From Actinomycetota bacterium (GTDB lineage Bacteria > Actinomycetota > Actinomycetes > Acidothermales > Acidothermaceae): DNA of 7,485 nt. The stretch spans positions 3,016 through 10,500 of the forward strand of contig PLCK01000161.1 of assembly GCA_003134755.1 (NCBI GenBank). Reading direction: 5' to 3'. Of the stretch, positions 6,031 through 7,485 are shown piece after piece (positions within the stretch are counted from its first letter, which is position 1; the number at the start of each line of letters is the position of its first letter). A model generated the notes under the pieces. That model made no database searches. It saw only the letters and a program-made list of their open reading frames with translations, and had not been told where the DNA came from. The position numbers and the translations under genes are program-made.

Positions 6031-7311
6031 CTAGGCCAGCCCCTCGGCGTCCAGGAAAGCCCGAAACGCATCGGCGGACGGCGGGATGGTGACCGACGGC
6101 GACACGACAGGAGCGACGGCGTCGAGGGTCTTGAGGCCGTCACCGGTGTTGAAGATGACGGTCTCGGCGTCGGGATCGAGCTGGCCGGCCGCCAGCAGCT
6201 TGCGCAGCACGCCGACCGTTACGCCACCTGCGGTCTCACCGAAGATTCCCTCGGTACGCGCGAGCAGCCGGATTCCCTCGACGATCTCGTCGTCGGTCAC
6301 GTCGTCGACAACGCCGCCCGTACGTCGGCACACGTCGAGCACATAGGGCCCGTCGGCGGGGTTCCCGATCGCCAGCGACTTCGCGATCGTGTTCGGCCGC
6401 ACCGGCTGCACGACGTCATGACCTGCCTTGAACGCCTTCGATACCGGTGAGCAGCCTTCGGCCTGTGCACCGAACACCCGGTAGGCGGTGGCGTCGACGA
6501 TGCCGAGCTTGCCGAACTCGGTGAAAGCCTTGTCGACCTTGGTCAGCTGCGAGCCCGACGCGATCGGTATCACGACCTGGGACGGCAAACGCCAACCGAG
6601 CTGCTCGGCTACCTCGTACCCGAGAGTCTTCGAGCCCTCGGCGTAGTAGGGCCGCACATTCACGTTGACGAAGGCCCAATCGTCCTGGTCTCCGGCGATT
6701 TCGGAGGCGAGCCGGTTCACGTCGTCGTAGTTGCCTTGGACGGCGACGAGAGTGCCGCCGTACACGGCTGTTGTGACCACCTTCTGCCGCTCGAGATCGG
6801 CCGGGATGAATACGACGGACTTGATGCCGGCACGCGCAGCGGCAGCGGCAACCGCGTTCGCGAGGTTTCCTGTGGAGGGGCAGGCGAGCACCGAGAACCC
6901 GAGCTCGCGGGCGGCGGCCAATGCAACCGCGACGACGCGATCTTTGAACGAGTGCGTCGGGTTGCCGCTGTCGTCCTTCACCCACAACCGCCGCATCCCG
7001 AGTTCGCGCGCAAGGTTGTTCGCAAGAACCAGTTTGGTCATGCCTGGCTCAAGATTCGGCGTCTCGGCGACGTTCGACGGAACCGGCAGCAACTGCTTGT
7101 AGCGCCAGATGTTGTGCGGCCCGGCTTCGATCGACTCGCGGCTCACACCGGTGTAGTCGTAGGCCACCTCGAGCGGCCCGAAGCACATCTCGCATGCATA
7201 GCGCGGGCTGATCGGATACTGCTCTCCGCACTCGCGACACGACAGCGAAGTGGCCGACCCCAACAGGGTCGAATGCGGTGGGACGGCGGGGGGCGACTGG
7301 GTCGCGGACAC
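6031..7311 (-). CDS. thrC: Threonine synthase, PLP-dependent, with N-terminal zinc-ribbon motif
   Basis: Converts O-phosphohomoserine to threonine and phosphate using PLP, the last step of threonine synthesis. From GTG 7311 the product is 426 aa. An N-terminal CRECG...CEMC motif (Cys25, 28, 40, 43) looks like a small zinc ribbon. The fold-type II PLP core follows: PTHSFKDR with the PLP lysine at 123, PSTGNLANA (145-153) for cofactor contact, IASGSQLTKV (250-259) and NTGDGLKT (388-395). This longer type resembles plant-like and Streptomyces threonine synthases rather than the ~360-aa mycobacterial one. The frame stays open to an ATG at 7458, but that codon lies inside the SAM-I riboswitch aptamer, so the extension is leader RNA and not protein. 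The gene lies upstream of groEL2 on the same strand, a neighbourhood I recall from Streptomyces too. A related enzyme such as cysteate synthase is less likely. Confidence 0.93.
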   Translation of the reverse strand: MSATQSPPAVPPHSTLLGSATSLSCRECGEQYPISPRYACEMCFGPLEVAYDYTGVSRESIEAGPHNIWRYKQLLPVPSNVAETPNLEPGMTKLVLANNLARELGMRRLWVKDDSGNPTHSFKDRVVAVALAAARELGFSVLACPSTGNLANAVAAAAARAGIKSVVFIPADLERQKVVTTAVYGGTLVAVQGNYDDVNRLASEIAGDQDDWAFVNVNVRPYYAEGSKTLGYEVAEQLGWRLPSQVVIPIASGSQLTKVDKAFTEFGKLGIVDATAYRVFGAQAEGCSPVSKAFKAGHDVVQPVRPNTIAKSLAIGNPADGPYVLDVCRRTGGVVDDVTDDEIVEGIRLLARTEGIFGETAGGVTVGVLRKLLAAGQLDPDAETVIFNTGDGLKTLDAVAPVVSPSVTIPPSADAFRAFLDAEGLA

Positions 7312-7318
7312 GGCGGAG

Positions 7319-7329
7319 CCTTTCTCCTC
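7319..7329 (-). promoter_or_regulatory. thrC ribosome binding site, overlapping riboswitch P1
   Basis: The - strand reads GAGGAGAAAGG, then seven bases, then GTG at 7311. The first GAG (7329-7327) is also the end of the predicted P1 3' strand GATGAG (7332-7327). A local GGAG/CTCC hairpin (7324-7327 with 7315-7318, five-base loop) could compete for the same bases. Confidence 0.65.
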
Positions 7330-7485
7330 ATCTTCCCCGCGGACCATCCACGGGACGGAGTTGGCACCTGTTTCGCTACTGCGCAGTGTTCCTGGGCAAT
7401 GCGTGCGAAGTGCGTGTCGATCGTCGCTCTTCGCGCGAAATGGTTGCCGGGGCTTCAACGGGCCGGTCCCTCTGCCCCTCTTGAT
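7327..7485 (-). ncRNA. SAM-I (S-box) riboswitch in the thrC leader, 5' end cut by window edge
   Basis: Read on the - strand from 7485, the conserved S-box pieces appear in order. ATCAAGAG is followed by P2 GGGGC (7478-7474), AGAGGGACCGGCCC, and P2' GCCCC (7453-7449). Then come GGCAACC (7448-7442) and P3, with TTTCGC (7440-7435) pairing GCGAAA (7376-7371) and ACC/GGT at its base. The core AGGTGCCAACTCC (7369-7357) follows. P4 pairs CCCGTGGA (7354-7347) with TCCGCGGG (7343-7336) around TGG. The end is GAAGATGAG. GATGAG (7332-7327) should be the P1 3' strand. Its partner is off the edge except ATC (7485-7483). P3 is enlarged by a 58-base insert. No T-tract terminator lies between aptamer and gene, and P1 touches the Shine-Dalgarno, so translational control by S-adenosylmethionine is inferred. 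Confidence 0.9.

Noticed and set aside
7312..7458. N-terminal 49-residue extension of threonine synthase from ATG 7458
   Set aside because: This stretch is the SAM-I riboswitch. The encoded residues are Arg-rich and unlike the family, and a ribosome site lies just before GTG 7311.
7327..7485. SAM-IV riboswitch, common in actinobacteria, as alternative class
   Set aside because: The ATCAAGAG, GAGGGACCGGCCC and P4 arrangement follows SAM-I. I do not see the SAM-IV scaffold.

Overview
This is chromosomal DNA from a high-GC actinobacterium. The evidence is strong GC bias at third codon positions, GTG starts, a bacterial XPB helicase nearly identical in layout to the mycobacterial one, a groES-less GroEL2-type chaperonin under CIRCE control, and a WXG100 protein. 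The genus cannot be fixed from the sequence. Genes in order: the C-terminal part of a helicase-associated (XPB-N/WYL-like) protein (+, cut by the left edge); the XPB/ERCC3 helicase (+); cutC (-); a small WXG100 type VII secretion substrate (+); groEL2 (-); and threonine synthase thrC (-).

Left part (2-2576): a DNA-repair or helicase pair, probably one transcript. cutC converges on xpb with only 9 bp between stop codons. cutC and the WXG100 gene are divergent. The 215-bp region between them holds a perfect 28-bp palindrome made of two TGGTSTASACCA-type sites, which resembles operators of HutC/DasR-type GntR repressors.

Middle (3818-4158): a 341-bp convergent intergenic region with no credible gene but full of structure. 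It holds a 32-bp tandem repeat, an 11-bp inverted repeat, a strong 10-bp-stem hairpin, and three 27-bp tandem repeats. Each 27-bp repeat carries a 6-bp hairpin, and the last one contains the groEL stop codon.

Right part: groEL2 has two tandem CIRCE (HrcA) operators overlapping a plausible promoter. Threonine synthase lies further upstream on the same strand. Its leader is a SAM-I (S-box) riboswitch, recognisable from P2, the GGCAACC core, P3, the AGGTGCCAACTCC core and P4, and cut by the right edge only at the 5' strand of P1. The 3' strand of P1 runs into the Shine-Dalgarno sequence, which suggests translational control. This is the most noteworthy item: a methionine/SAM sensor placed on the threonine branch of aspartate-family amino acid synthesis. 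The rest of the window is ordinary housekeeping content, and I see no multi-gene defence or mobile system.
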